From: a bacterium
Lineage (GTDB): Bacteria; Krumholzibacteriota; Krumholzibacteria; LZORAL124-64-63
DNA length: 7,796 nt
Reading direction: 5' to 3'
NCBI GenBank assembly: GCA_003646045.1
Contig: QNDV01000094.1
Coordinates: 1-7,796, forward strand
A program made the translations under genes and the position numbers. Within the stretch, counting starts at the first letter, position 1, and each line of letters starts with the position of its first letter. Below the pieces are notes generated by a model. It did no database searches and was not told the origin of the DNA. It saw nothing but the letters and a program-made list of their open reading frames with translations. Of this stretch, positions 1 through 5,824 are shown piece by piece.

Positions 1-1152
1 ACGGTTGTCCTCGGCGGATTTCATCCAGCGCGTGATCCGGGACATGGCTGACAGATCCTGCCGGTCCACGATATCGTTGCGCAGGCGGCTGACCGATCCC
101 AAGACATCGATAGCCGGATAGTGCTGGTCACGGGCCAGATCCCGGCTGAGCATGATGTGACCGTCGAGTATGGAGCGGACAGCGTCGCCCACCGGGTCCT
201 GGATATCGTCCCCCTCGATCAGCACTGTGAAGAAAGCGGTCATGGCGTTCACCGCGGACCAGCCGGCACGCTCACACAGCCGCGGCAGGGCGGCAAAGAC
301 CGAAGGCGGATACCCCTTGGTGGTAGGCGGCTCGCCGGCCGCCAGGCCGATTTCCCGCAGAGCCATGGCGTACCGCGTGGCGGAATCCATGAGGAACAGC
401 ACTTCGCGGTTGGATTCGCGGAAATTCTCGGCAATGGTCATGGCCGTCTCGGCACCCTTGGCACGCATGACGGCGCTCTCGTCACTGGTGACCACTACCA
501 CCACGCTGCGCGCCAGACCCTCCGGGCCCAGATCGCGCTCGATGAATTCCCGTACTTCGCGGCCACGCTCCCCTATGAGAGCCAGTACATTCACATCCAC
601 CTGGGCCTCCCGGGCCATCATGCCCAGCAGAATCGATTTGCCCACACCGCTACCGGCAAAGATGCCCAGCCGCTGACCGCGGCCGGCAGTGATCATGCCG
701 TCTATGGCCCGGATTCCCGTGCGCATCACTTCAGTGGTGCGGCGTCGGCTCATGGCGGGTGGTGCCTGTCCCCCCAGGCGAAGACGCGGACACGATGCCA
801 GGGAAGGACCCCCATCCAGGGGGCGGCCCAGGCCGTCAATCACCCGGCCCAGCAGCTGGTTGCCTCCGGGCACGGTCAGATCCGTCGCCATGAGTGTGAC
901 GCGATTCCCTCGCGAGATGCCGCGGGCGTCCCGGAAAGGCATGATCAACAGGGCGTCCTGGCGGAAGCCCACAACTTCACAAAGAACCGGCTCGTCGTGG
1001 CGGCCGCTCTCCACACGACACACCGACCCCACGGGAGCCTCTATCCCACCGGCCTCGATAACCATGCCCACCAGATTCGTGACCCGACCCACCGCGCGGA
1101 TCGGGTTGACCTGTTGGATCGCCTGGCCAATGTCACTCCACCGGAGTTTCAA
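1..1152 (-). CDS. fliI: Flagellum-specific ATPase FliI, C-terminus cut by window edge
   Basis: Cytoplasmic F1-beta-like ATPase of the flagellar type III export apparatus, working with FliH to deliver rod, hook and filament subunits to the export gate. The 384 visible residues show a short N-terminal helix (about 1-16, the FliH-binding part in the family), a beta-barrel domain to about 100, then the ATPase core: Walker A AGSGVGKS at 166-173, the GERGREV segment at 194-200 with catalytic glutamate E195, Walker B ending in D256 (LFLMDSATR), and the family signature GEPPTTKGYPPSVF at about 274-287. FliI is usually about 430-460 residues, so some 50-70 residues of the C-terminal domain lie beyond position 1. 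I chose a TTG start at 1150-1152 because AAGGA lies just upstream and the resulting N-terminus (MKLRWSDIGQAIQQV) matches the usual FliI beginning. The gene overlaps fliH by 20 nt, implying translational coupling. Identification is certain; the start is inferred. Confidence 0.97.
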   Translation of the reverse strand, partial: MKLRWSDIGQAIQQVNPIRAVGRVTNLVGMVIEAGGIEAPVGSVCRVESGRHDEPVLCEVVGFRQDALLIMPFRDARGISRGNRVTLMATDLTVPGGNQLLGRVIDGLGRPLDGGPSLASCPRLRLGGQAPPAMSRRRTTEVMRTGIRAIDGMITAGRGQRLGIFAGSGVGKSILLGMMAREAQVDVNVLALIGERGREVREFIERDLGPEGLARSVVVVVTSDESAVMRAKGAETAMTIAENFRESNREVLFLMDSATRYAMALREIGLAAGEPPTTKGYPPSVFAALPRLCERAGWSAVNAMTAFFTVLIEGDDIQDPVGDAVRSILDGHIMLSRDLARDQHYPAIDVLGSVSRLRNDIVDRQDLSAMSRITRWMKSAEDNR

Positions 1153-1966
1153 CGGATTCCTTTCCGTCCTCGTCCTGATCGTCCTGCTCACGCTGTACCG
1201 GCTCGTCCGGTTGGGCGGATTCGACTGACTGGTCCGCCGGGCGTCCATCCGCCGTGGCGATCCACTCGTCGATGACCTCGGCCAGGGTCGACAGCTGGCC
1301 CTCCAGGGTGGCATTCCACTCGCGCTGACCGTCGTCCACCACGCAACCGCCGCGCGAGATGCGGCGATCGGCCACGACCCTCGCTATTCCCAGGCGCTCA
1401 CGCAGTTCTTCCTCACCTTCCAGCCACGCGGCATCCTCGGGTGCCACGGTCACCGTCAATTGCGACCCTCCTTCACCGAACCGCAGCGCAGTCTCCACTG
1501 CCCGCGCAATTACGGTGGGATCCCCTTCCACACGGCTGCGGACGATCTTCTCCGCCAGCTCTACGGCCAGCCGCGCACAGGCATCGGACATCTCGCCCAG
1601 TTCCCGGTCACGGTTCTCGGTGAATTTCCTGGCCCAGTCCCGTGAAGACTCGCGAAGCTCGCTCAGTGCCTTGTCCTGCTGCACCTGTAATTCGTCACGC
1701 AGTTCCTGCTCACGCTGCTCGTAGGCCGCGGCCACATCCAGTTCCACCAGCTCGAAGACGACCGATCTTTCCTTCTGACTCATGTGACTTAGTATGGTGT
1801 CCGGGTCGGAGAATCCGAGTTCGCGGCGGAATTGGACCGCGCCTTCGTTCGGTGTCGTACCGGAAGCAGCGGACTCGTCGCCGATGAACTCCGATGATTG
1901 ATCCGCACCGGTCACGAGATCGGATTCCGACTCCAGTTCGAATGCCTCAGGACACCAGCTCTGCAT
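1133..1966 (-). CDS. fliH: Flagellar export ATPase regulator FliH
   Basis: FliH/YscL-type stator of the export ATPase, which dimerises, binds the N-terminus of FliI and anchors it to the C ring and export gate. The 277 residues show a tryptophan motif at the extreme N-terminus (W4, P6, F9), comparable to the Trp7/Trp10 anchor of Salmonella FliH; an acidic low-complexity linker (about 11-45); a long charged, probably coiled-coil helix (about 63-128); and the FliH/YscL C-terminal domain (about 129-236), with the hallmark IxxGGC segment at 203-208. Residues 239-277 form an acidic tail (14 D/E against 3 K/R) that I do not know as a general FliH feature. The ATG at 1964-1966 lies inside the end of fliG (20-nt overlap) and has GGAAAGG nine bases upstream. 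Sequence conservation is low in this family, so the call rests on the GGC motif, the domain layout and the fliG-fliI context. Confidence 0.92.
   Translation of the reverse strand: MQSWCPEAFELESESDLVTGADQSSEFIGDESAASGTTPNEGAVQFRRELGFSDPDTILSHMSQKERSVVFELVELDVAAAYEQREQELRDELQVQQDKALSELRESSRDWARKFTENRDRELGEMSDACARLAVELAEKIVRSRVEGDPTVIARAVETALRFGEGGSQLTVTVAPEDAAWLEGEEELRERLGIARVVADRRISRGGCVVDDGQREWNATLEGQLSTLAEVIDEWIATADGRPADQSVESAQPDEPVQREQDDQDEDGKESVETPVE
1159..1165 (-). promoter_or_regulatory. Ribosome binding site deciding the fliI TTG start
   Basis: GGAAAGG on the minus strand, continuing to AAGGA, with six bases between the heptamer and the TTG at 1150-1152. It lies within the last codons of fliH. 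It supports the TTG over a GTG 13 codons upstream (1189-1191), which would add a poorly family-like arginine-rich leader. Confidence 0.7.
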
Positions 1967-2948
1967 CCTTGCCGCCCTTTCCGAGGGTGATCGTGCCAGC
2001 CTCTTCGAGACCGCGCACCACTTCCACGATGCGTTTCTGGGCTACCTCCACGTCGGCGAGGCGCACGGGGCCCATGAAGTCCATGTCCTCCTGGATACCC
2101 TCGCCCGCGCGCTTCGACATGTTGCCGAAGATCTTGTTCGTGATCTCCTCGGTGGCGCCCTTCAGGGCCAGCGTCAGTTCCTTGGAGTCGATCTCCTTGA
2201 GGATCTCCTGGATGTCCGGGTCGTTCAGAAGGACGATGTCCTCGAAAATGAACATCAGGCCGTTGACTTCGTTAGCCACGTCGTCATCGATCTCACGCAT
2301 CTCGTCCAGGATCTCCTGCCACGTCTCGCGCTCGATCTCGTTGAGTATCTCGGCCACCTGTTTCCTGCCGCCGTACTTGGACTGGCGGGCGGAAATCTCG
2401 CCCTGCAGCTGACTGGCCAATACGGCTTCCACGGCGCTGAGCATCTCGTTGTTGGGAGTCTCGAGTACCGCCACCCGGTGGGCGATGTCGCCTTGCATCT
2501 CGGCCGGCAACCTCTCGAGGATGGGACCGCTGTTGCGCGGGTCCATGTGGGCGATGACCACCGCGACGGTCTGGGGATGATCGTTCTTGAGATAGTTGGC
2601 CACGGTCAGGGGATCCACATTCTTGAGATGCTCGAAACTCTTGATCTCGCTGTAGGTGTTGACCCGTCCCAGCAGGCTGTTGGCCTTGCGGGAGCCGAAG
2701 CCGGACTCGAGTATCTGCTTGGCCGTATCCTCACCGCCGAAGGCGATGCCCGATATGTGACTGCTGGTGGTGACGAAGTCCGAAAGGATCGACTTCTTCT
2801 CGTCGAAGGTCACGTGTCCCAGGGACGATATCATGTGGGCCAGTTCCTCGACCATGGATTCGGGCAGCTTGGACATGACCTTGCCGCCGACGTTGGGACC
2901 GAGGGACATGAGGAAGATAGCCGCCTTGCGCAGGTTATTATCGTTCAT
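1947..2948 (-). CDS. fliG: Flagellar motor switch protein FliG
   Basis: Rotor/switch protein on the cytoplasmic face of the MS ring. It binds FliF through its N-terminal domain and FliM through its middle and C-terminal domains, and receives torque from the stators. The 333-residue length is typical (E. coli 331). Visible landmarks are an EHPQ-type motif in the middle domain, here DHPQ at 123-126 followed by TVAVVI; the GG linker at 193-194, then VAEILN; the MFXF motif as MFIF at 232-235; and the C-terminal torque helix with K263, R280, E287/D288 and R296, which match the E. coli charged residues K264, R281, D288/D289 and R297. The ATG start is one base past the fliF stop (TGA-C-ATG), with GGGGAG at 2954-2959 inside fliF. 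The last codons carry the ribosome site for fliH. All expected motor residues are present, so it should be functional. Confidence 0.98.
   Translation of the reverse strand: MNDNNLRKAAIFLMSLGPNVGGKVMSKLPESMVEELAHMISSLGHVTFDEKKSILSDFVTTSSHISGIAFGGEDTAKQILESGFGSRKANSLLGRVNTYSEIKSFEHLKNVDPLTVANYLKNDHPQTVAVVIAHMDPRNSGPILERLPAEMQGDIAHRVAVLETPNNEMLSAVEAVLASQLQGEISARQSKYGGRKQVAEILNEIERETWQEILDEMREIDDDVANEVNGLMFIFEDIVLLNDPDIQEILKEIDSKELTLALKGATEEITNKIFGNMSKRAGEGIQEDMDFMGPVRLADVEVAQKRIVEVVRGLEEAGTITLGKGGKDAELVS
1976..1982 (-). promoter_or_regulatory. Ribosome binding site for fliH inside the fliG tail
   Basis: GGAAAGG on the minus strand, nine bases before the fliH ATG (1964-1966), with a further AAGG touching the ATG. 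It encodes part of the Gly/Lys-rich end of FliG (GKGGKDAELVS). The same heptamer serves fliI at the next junction. Confidence 0.65.
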
Positions 2949-2949
2949 G

Positions 2950-4509
2950 TCAGCTCCCCACCGCGCGCCCGGTCTTGCCGGACAGGTCCAGGTCGTGGAC
3001 CCAGGACTGGATCACTTCGGCTACCCGCTCGGGGTTCTCCGAAGCGTAGTCCTGAATATCCTGGATCACCTGGTTGTTCAGGTCCGGAATACCGTCGAAG
3101 CTTTCCAGATTGTCCAGGGTGTCATCCGCAACGGATACGCCATCGGCACCCGCACCGACGGATGCCCTGGCGACGCCGCTCCCAGTGCCGAAGGTTTCGT
3201 TCACCAGTTGCCCGATATTCTTGCGTAGGATCAGCACCACTACGGCCAGCATGACCAGCAGCACCACCCGTCCGCCGTATTCGCCCACCATTCCCATCCA
3301 GTCCGGGACCATGCCGACACCGCCGGTCAAATGGTCCTGCTGGCGGAAGGGCATGTTCACCACTTCGATCTGGTCGCCACGGATGGTGTTCAAACCCACA
3401 GCCGTCTGCACGATACGGCGCAGCTGGCCTATTTCGTCTTCGGTCAGAGGCGTGTAGACGGGCTCGCCGCCGTCTTCGGCAGCTTCGTAATGGCCGTCCA
3501 CGAAGACAGCCACCGACAAGCTGGATACGCCGCCGGTTCCACCCACGATATGCTCGATGGTGCGGTTGATCTCGTAGTTGGTCTCACTCTGTTCGCTGGT
3601 GCCGCCGCTGTCGGGATCGTTCGAATCGGTGCGCGCCTCGCTGCGTACCACGGTGGCGGCGGGATCGTAGATCTCGCGTTCGCGGTCGATCTTCTCGAAG
3701 TTGAGGGTGGCGTCGATACGCACGATGGAACGGCCCGCTCCCAGTACCCGATCCAGCATGCTGCCAGCCTTCTGGGACAGGTGGGCTTCGACTTCCTTGC
3801 GCAGTTCGAGCTGGTTCTCGCTGCGTCCCACGTCGTCATCCCGCATGGCCTGCGAAAGCACCTTGCCGTTCTGGTCGATGACCGTGACGTTGCCGACATC
3901 CAGATTCTCGACGCTGCCGGCCACCAGGGACTGGATACCCGAGATCTGGCTATCGCTCATGCGCGCGCTGCGACCGAGGCGCAGTACCACACTGGCGGTG
4001 GCTTCGGCCGCGAGCTTGGCGAAAATGGACGGCTTGGGCAGCACCAGATGCACCCGGGCCGACTGGATTCCTTGCAGTGTCTCAATGGATTTGGTCAGTT
4101 CACCCTCAAGGGCCCGCTTGAAGTTCACGTTCTGCAGGAACTCCGTGAGGCCGTACTGCTTGCCGTCGAAGATCTCGAAGCCGACGGTGCCGGTGGAGGG
4201 TATGCCCTGGTTGGCCAACTCCACCCGCAGGCGATAGACTTCCTTTTCCGGTACGAGGACAGTGGTGCCGCCGTTGGTCAACTCCGAGTAGATGTCCTGC
4301 TTGCCCAGTTCCTCCAGGGCCGCAGAGGCGTCCTCGGCGCTCATACCCGTGAAAAGAACCGACATTTCCTCCTGGCCCAGCCACATGCTGAACACGGCCA
4401 CGGAGATGATGCTGGCGGTGGCTACGGCACCCAGGATTACCCGCTGGTTGAAGCTCAGGCTCGCCAGGCGTTCCTTGAGGGTGTCCGTCAGTGTTTTGAA
4501 TCCATCCAC
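2950..4509 (-). CDS. fliF: Flagellar MS-ring protein FliF
   Basis: Inner-membrane MS-ring subunit, the foundation on which the export apparatus, rod and C ring are built. The 519 residues contain an N-terminal membrane helix (about 24-44); ring-building motif domains in the periplasmic part (about 48-110 and 118-216, including the ESIQSARVHLVLPKPSIF-like stretch at about 142-163); a third ring domain interrupted by a polar, Ser/Asp-rich loop (about 282-315) that ends in NYEINRT; a second membrane helix (about 412-429); and a C-terminal cytoplasmic tail whose end (about 481-510) is the FliG-binding region. Length is near the usual 520-570. The start is GTG at 4507-4509 with GAGGT six bases upstream; no in-frame ATG lies nearby. 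It follows fliE after 43 nt and is separated from fliG by one base. Confidence 0.97.
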   Translation of the reverse strand: MDGFKTLTDTLKERLASLSFNQRVILGAVATASIISVAVFSMWLGQEEMSVLFTGMSAEDASAALEELGKQDIYSELTNGGTTVLVPEKEVYRLRVELANQGIPSTGTVGFEIFDGKQYGLTEFLQNVNFKRALEGELTKSIETLQGIQSARVHLVLPKPSIFAKLAAEATASVVLRLGRSARMSDSQISGIQSLVAGSVENLDVGNVTVIDQNGKVLSQAMRDDDVGRSENQLELRKEVEAHLSQKAGSMLDRVLGAGRSIVRIDATLNFEKIDREREIYDPAATVVRSEARTDSNDPDSGGTSEQSETNYEINRTIEHIVGGTGGVSSLSVAVFVDGHYEAAEDGGEPVYTPLTEDEIGQLRRIVQTAVGLNTIRGDQIEVVNMPFRQQDHLTGGVGMVPDWMGMVGEYGGRVVLLVMLAVVVLILRKNIGQLVNETFGTGSGVARASVGAGADGVSVADDTLDNLESFDGIPDLNNQVIQDIQDYASENPERVAEVIQSWVHDLDLSGKTGRAVGS

Positions 4510-4515
4510 TTCGCT

Positions 4516-4520
4516 ACCTC
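4516..4520 (-). promoter_or_regulatory. Ribosome binding site for the fliF GTG start
   Basis: GAGGT on the minus strand, six bases before GTG at 4507-4509, in the 43-nt fliE-fliF gap. An out-of-frame ATG overlaps the second codon (4503-4505), so this spacing is what supports the GTG as the start. Confidence 0.65.
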
Positions 4521-4552
4521 GGGTTCCGTCCTGGAATGACTAGACTGCGTAA

Positions 4553-4858
4553 TTAGACCTGCATGCGCATGAGCTCCTGATAGCCTTCCAGGAGCTTGTT
4601 CCTCACCTCGAGAAGCAACTCGAAGGCCAACTGCGCTTCCTTGGCCGCGACCATGACGTCATGCACCTCGCTGACCTCGCCTGCGACCATGCCCTCCACC
4701 AGTTCGCTCTTCCTGGTCTGCAGCTCCTGGACCTCACCCATGGCACTTTGCAGTTGATCCACGAACGACGGGCCGGCTGCCGGTTTGCCCGGCGCACCGA
4801 TGCCGTACGCCGCGGCCGGGTCGATGGAGCCCAGTGATTTGATGCCGCCGATAGCCAT
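4553..4858 (-). CDS. fliE: Flagellar hook-basal body complex protein FliE
   Basis: Small exported protein that joins the MS ring and export gate to the proximal rod; it is among the first substrates secreted. The 101-residue length is normal. The N-terminal third is Gly/Ala/Pro-rich and poorly conserved. From about residue 32 the helical core begins, and the family signature is clear at 64-101: EVHDVMVAAKEAQLAF followed by a VRNKLLEGYQELMRMQV-type end. The ATG start has a good Shine-Dalgarno (AGGAAGGAAA, 4864-4873, core seven bases from the start). It sits 25 nt after flgC, the usual flgB-flgC-fliE order. The last codons form a perfect 8-bp inverted repeat (see separate entry), and the stop is TAA. 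Confidence 0.97.
   Translation of the reverse strand: MAIGGIKSLGSIDPAAAYGIGAPGKPAAGPSFVDQLQSAMGEVQELQTRKSELVEGMVAGEVSEVHDVMVAAKEAQLAFELLLEVRNKLLEGYQELMRMQV
4572..4596 (-). repeat. Inverted repeat (possible RNA hairpin) at the 3' end of fliE
   Basis: AGCTCCTG (4572-4579) and CAGGAGCT (4589-4596) are perfect 8-bp complements around a 9-base loop. In the mRNA the stem ends 17 bases before the fliE stop codon and precedes the longest intergenic gap. There is no U-tract, so it is not a standard intrinsic terminator. The symmetry is partly forced by the codons for conserved LLEGYQEL, so it may be coincidental. Confidence 0.45.
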
Positions 4859-4883
4859 GTCGGTTTCCTTCCTGCCGCTGTGC

Positions 4884-5390
4884 CTAGATCTTCAAGGCGT
4901 CGTTGAACATGTCCTTGGCCGTCTGTACCGCGCTGACATTGGCCTCGTACGCGCGACTGGCTTCGATCATGTCCACCATTTCACTGATGGGGTTGACGTT
5001 GGGCATCAGTACATAGCCCTGCTCATCGGCGTCCGGATGTCCCGGGTCGTGGACGACGCGGAAATCCGAGGCGTCCAGCGCCAGATCAACGCTGCTTTGC
5101 ACTCCCTCGGGCGCCTTGCCGCCCGCACTGCCGAGGCGACCGGACAGGTGACCAGGGTGGGTCCTCGTCAGACGACCCGGCGACGTACGTCCCATGAGTT
5201 CAGAGTGCCGCGCGACCTTGTTGCCCAGGACCTGCTCGAAGATGGCGCGCTGGCGCCGGTAGGGTGTACCGTCGGCGGTCCTGGTGGTCTCGGCATTGGC
5301 CAGGTTCTGGGCCACCACATCCAGCTTGGTGCGCTGGCCCCGCAGCCCGGTGGCGCTGATCCGGATCGATCCGAAGAGTCCGTTACCCAT
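4884..5390 (-). CDS. flgC: Flagellar basal-body rod protein FlgC, enlarged
   Basis: Proximal rod subunit exported through the flagellar type III system and placed in the periplasm. The N-terminal rod signature is clear (about 3-38: GLFGSIRISATGL, then VVAQNLANAETTRT), as is the C-terminal FlgC signature (about 113-168: HDPGHPDADEQGYV, MPNVNPISEMVDMIEASRAY, ANVSAVQTAKDM). At 168 residues it is longer than the usual 134-150; the extra length lies between about residues 57 and 106. That segment holds RTHPGHLSGRLG (76-87), which resembles a loop in the neighbouring FlgB rather than typical FlgC. The ATG start has a strong GGAGG (5398-5402) seven bases upstream. It lies 19 nt downstream of flgB. 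Identity is firm; the function of the insertion is unknown. Confidence 0.96.
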   Translation of the reverse strand: MGNGLFGSIRISATGLRGQRTKLDVVAQNLANAETTRTADGTPYRRQRAIFEQVLGNKVARHSELMGRTSPGRLTRTHPGHLSGRLGSAGGKAPEGVQSSVDLALDASDFRVVHDPGHPDADEQGYVLMPNVNPISEMVDMIEASRAYEANVSAVQTAKDMFNDALKI

Positions 5391-5397
5391 GTCTCAT

Positions 5398-5402
5398 CCT
5401 CC
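5398..5402 (-). promoter_or_regulatory. Strong ribosome binding site for flgC
   Basis: Consensus GGAGG on the minus strand, seven bases before the flgC ATG (5388-5390), in the 19-nt flgB-flgC gap. It has the best Shine-Dalgarno match of any gene start in the window. Confidence 0.75.
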
Positions 5403-5409
5403 GTTTCAC

Positions 5410-5820
5410 CTAGCGGGTCTGGCCCTTGATGGCACTGCGCAGTACGCTGTAGCGCTGACTCAGCAGGCGCGTCGCAAGGCGGTAGCTCAGGTCATTGGTG
5501 GCCAGGTTCGCCATCTCGGCGTCGATATCCACGTCGTTCACGCCATTGTCGTAGCCCGTGTCCGCATCGACGGTACGGGGGTTGACGTTCCCCAGGCCCT
5601 GGCGGCCGATGGGAAAATGGTTGGGGTGGGTGCGATAGCCCTCGATGGAAGCCCCGGCTCCCGTGAGCAGGTCCTCGAACTTGAGTTCGCGTGCGCGGTA
5701 CCCCGAAGTCTCGACATTGGCGATGTTCTGCGCCGTGACCTGGTGTCGTTGGGCGTAGGCGTCCACTGCCTTCTTCAGGGTGGTCAGGTGACTGCGGTCG
5801 AAAAGTCCGGTCTTCAGCAT
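5410..5820 (-). CDS. flgB: Flagellar basal-body rod protein FlgB
   Basis: Proximal rod subunit next to the MS ring and FliE, exported without a cleaved signal peptide. The 136 residues show the rod-family N-terminal motif QNIANVETSGYRARELKFEDLL (about 31-52), the FlgB-type T-H-x-x-H loop (RTHPNHFPIGR at 63-73), the D/N-rich segment VDIDAEMANLA (about 97-107) and the C-terminal helix ending in LRSAIKGQ. The frame is open up to an ATG at 5842-5844, but I prefer the ATG at 5818-5820. It gives the family-standard MLKTGLFDRS beginning, has GGGG seven bases upstream, and lies four bases after the stop of the response regulator instead of overlapping it. Tight spacing to the regulator gene implies cotranscription. 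Confidence 0.96.
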   Translation of the reverse strand: MLKTGLFDRSHLTTLKKAVDAYAQRHQVTAQNIANVETSGYRARELKFEDLLTGAGASIEGYRTHPNHFPIGRQGLGNVNPRTVDADTGYDNGVNDVDIDAEMANLATNDLSYRLATRLLSQRYSVLRSAIKGQTR

Positions 5821-5824
5821 GGCG

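Noticed and set aside
1153..1191. GTG start for fliI 13 codons upstream of the TTG
   Set aside because: It would add an Arg/Thr-rich leader read from the acidic FliH tail in another frame. The TTG has the better ribosome site and a FliI-like first helix.
121..1275. 384-codon plus-strand open frame
   Set aside because: Lies wholly antisense to fliI and the end of fliH, whose protein motifs are unmistakable. The translation is rich in His, Arg, Gly and Pro with no recognisable domain, as expected for a GC-rich shadow frame.
2478..3254. 258-codon plus-strand open frame
   Set aside because: Antisense to fliG and the end of fliF. It turns into Arg/Pro/Ser low-complexity sequence near its end and has no family features.
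3331..4539. 402-codon plus-strand open frame, the longest on that strand
   Set aside because: Antisense to fliF over nearly its whole length. Composition is His/Ala/Gly/Leu-biased, with no motif and no convincing ribosome site; it is the mirror of fliF codon bias.
4562..4571. 10-bp palindrome CATGCGCATG at the end of fliE
   Set aside because: It is the direct result of the conserved Met-Arg-Met codons in the FliE terminus, has no loop and no repeat partner, and is likely coincidental.
4741..4755. TGGCAC followed by TTTGC on the plus strand, resembling a sigma-54 promoter
   Set aside because: The spacing between the GG and GC elements is wrong (6 rather than 10 bases), and it points away from every gene in the window, inside fliE.
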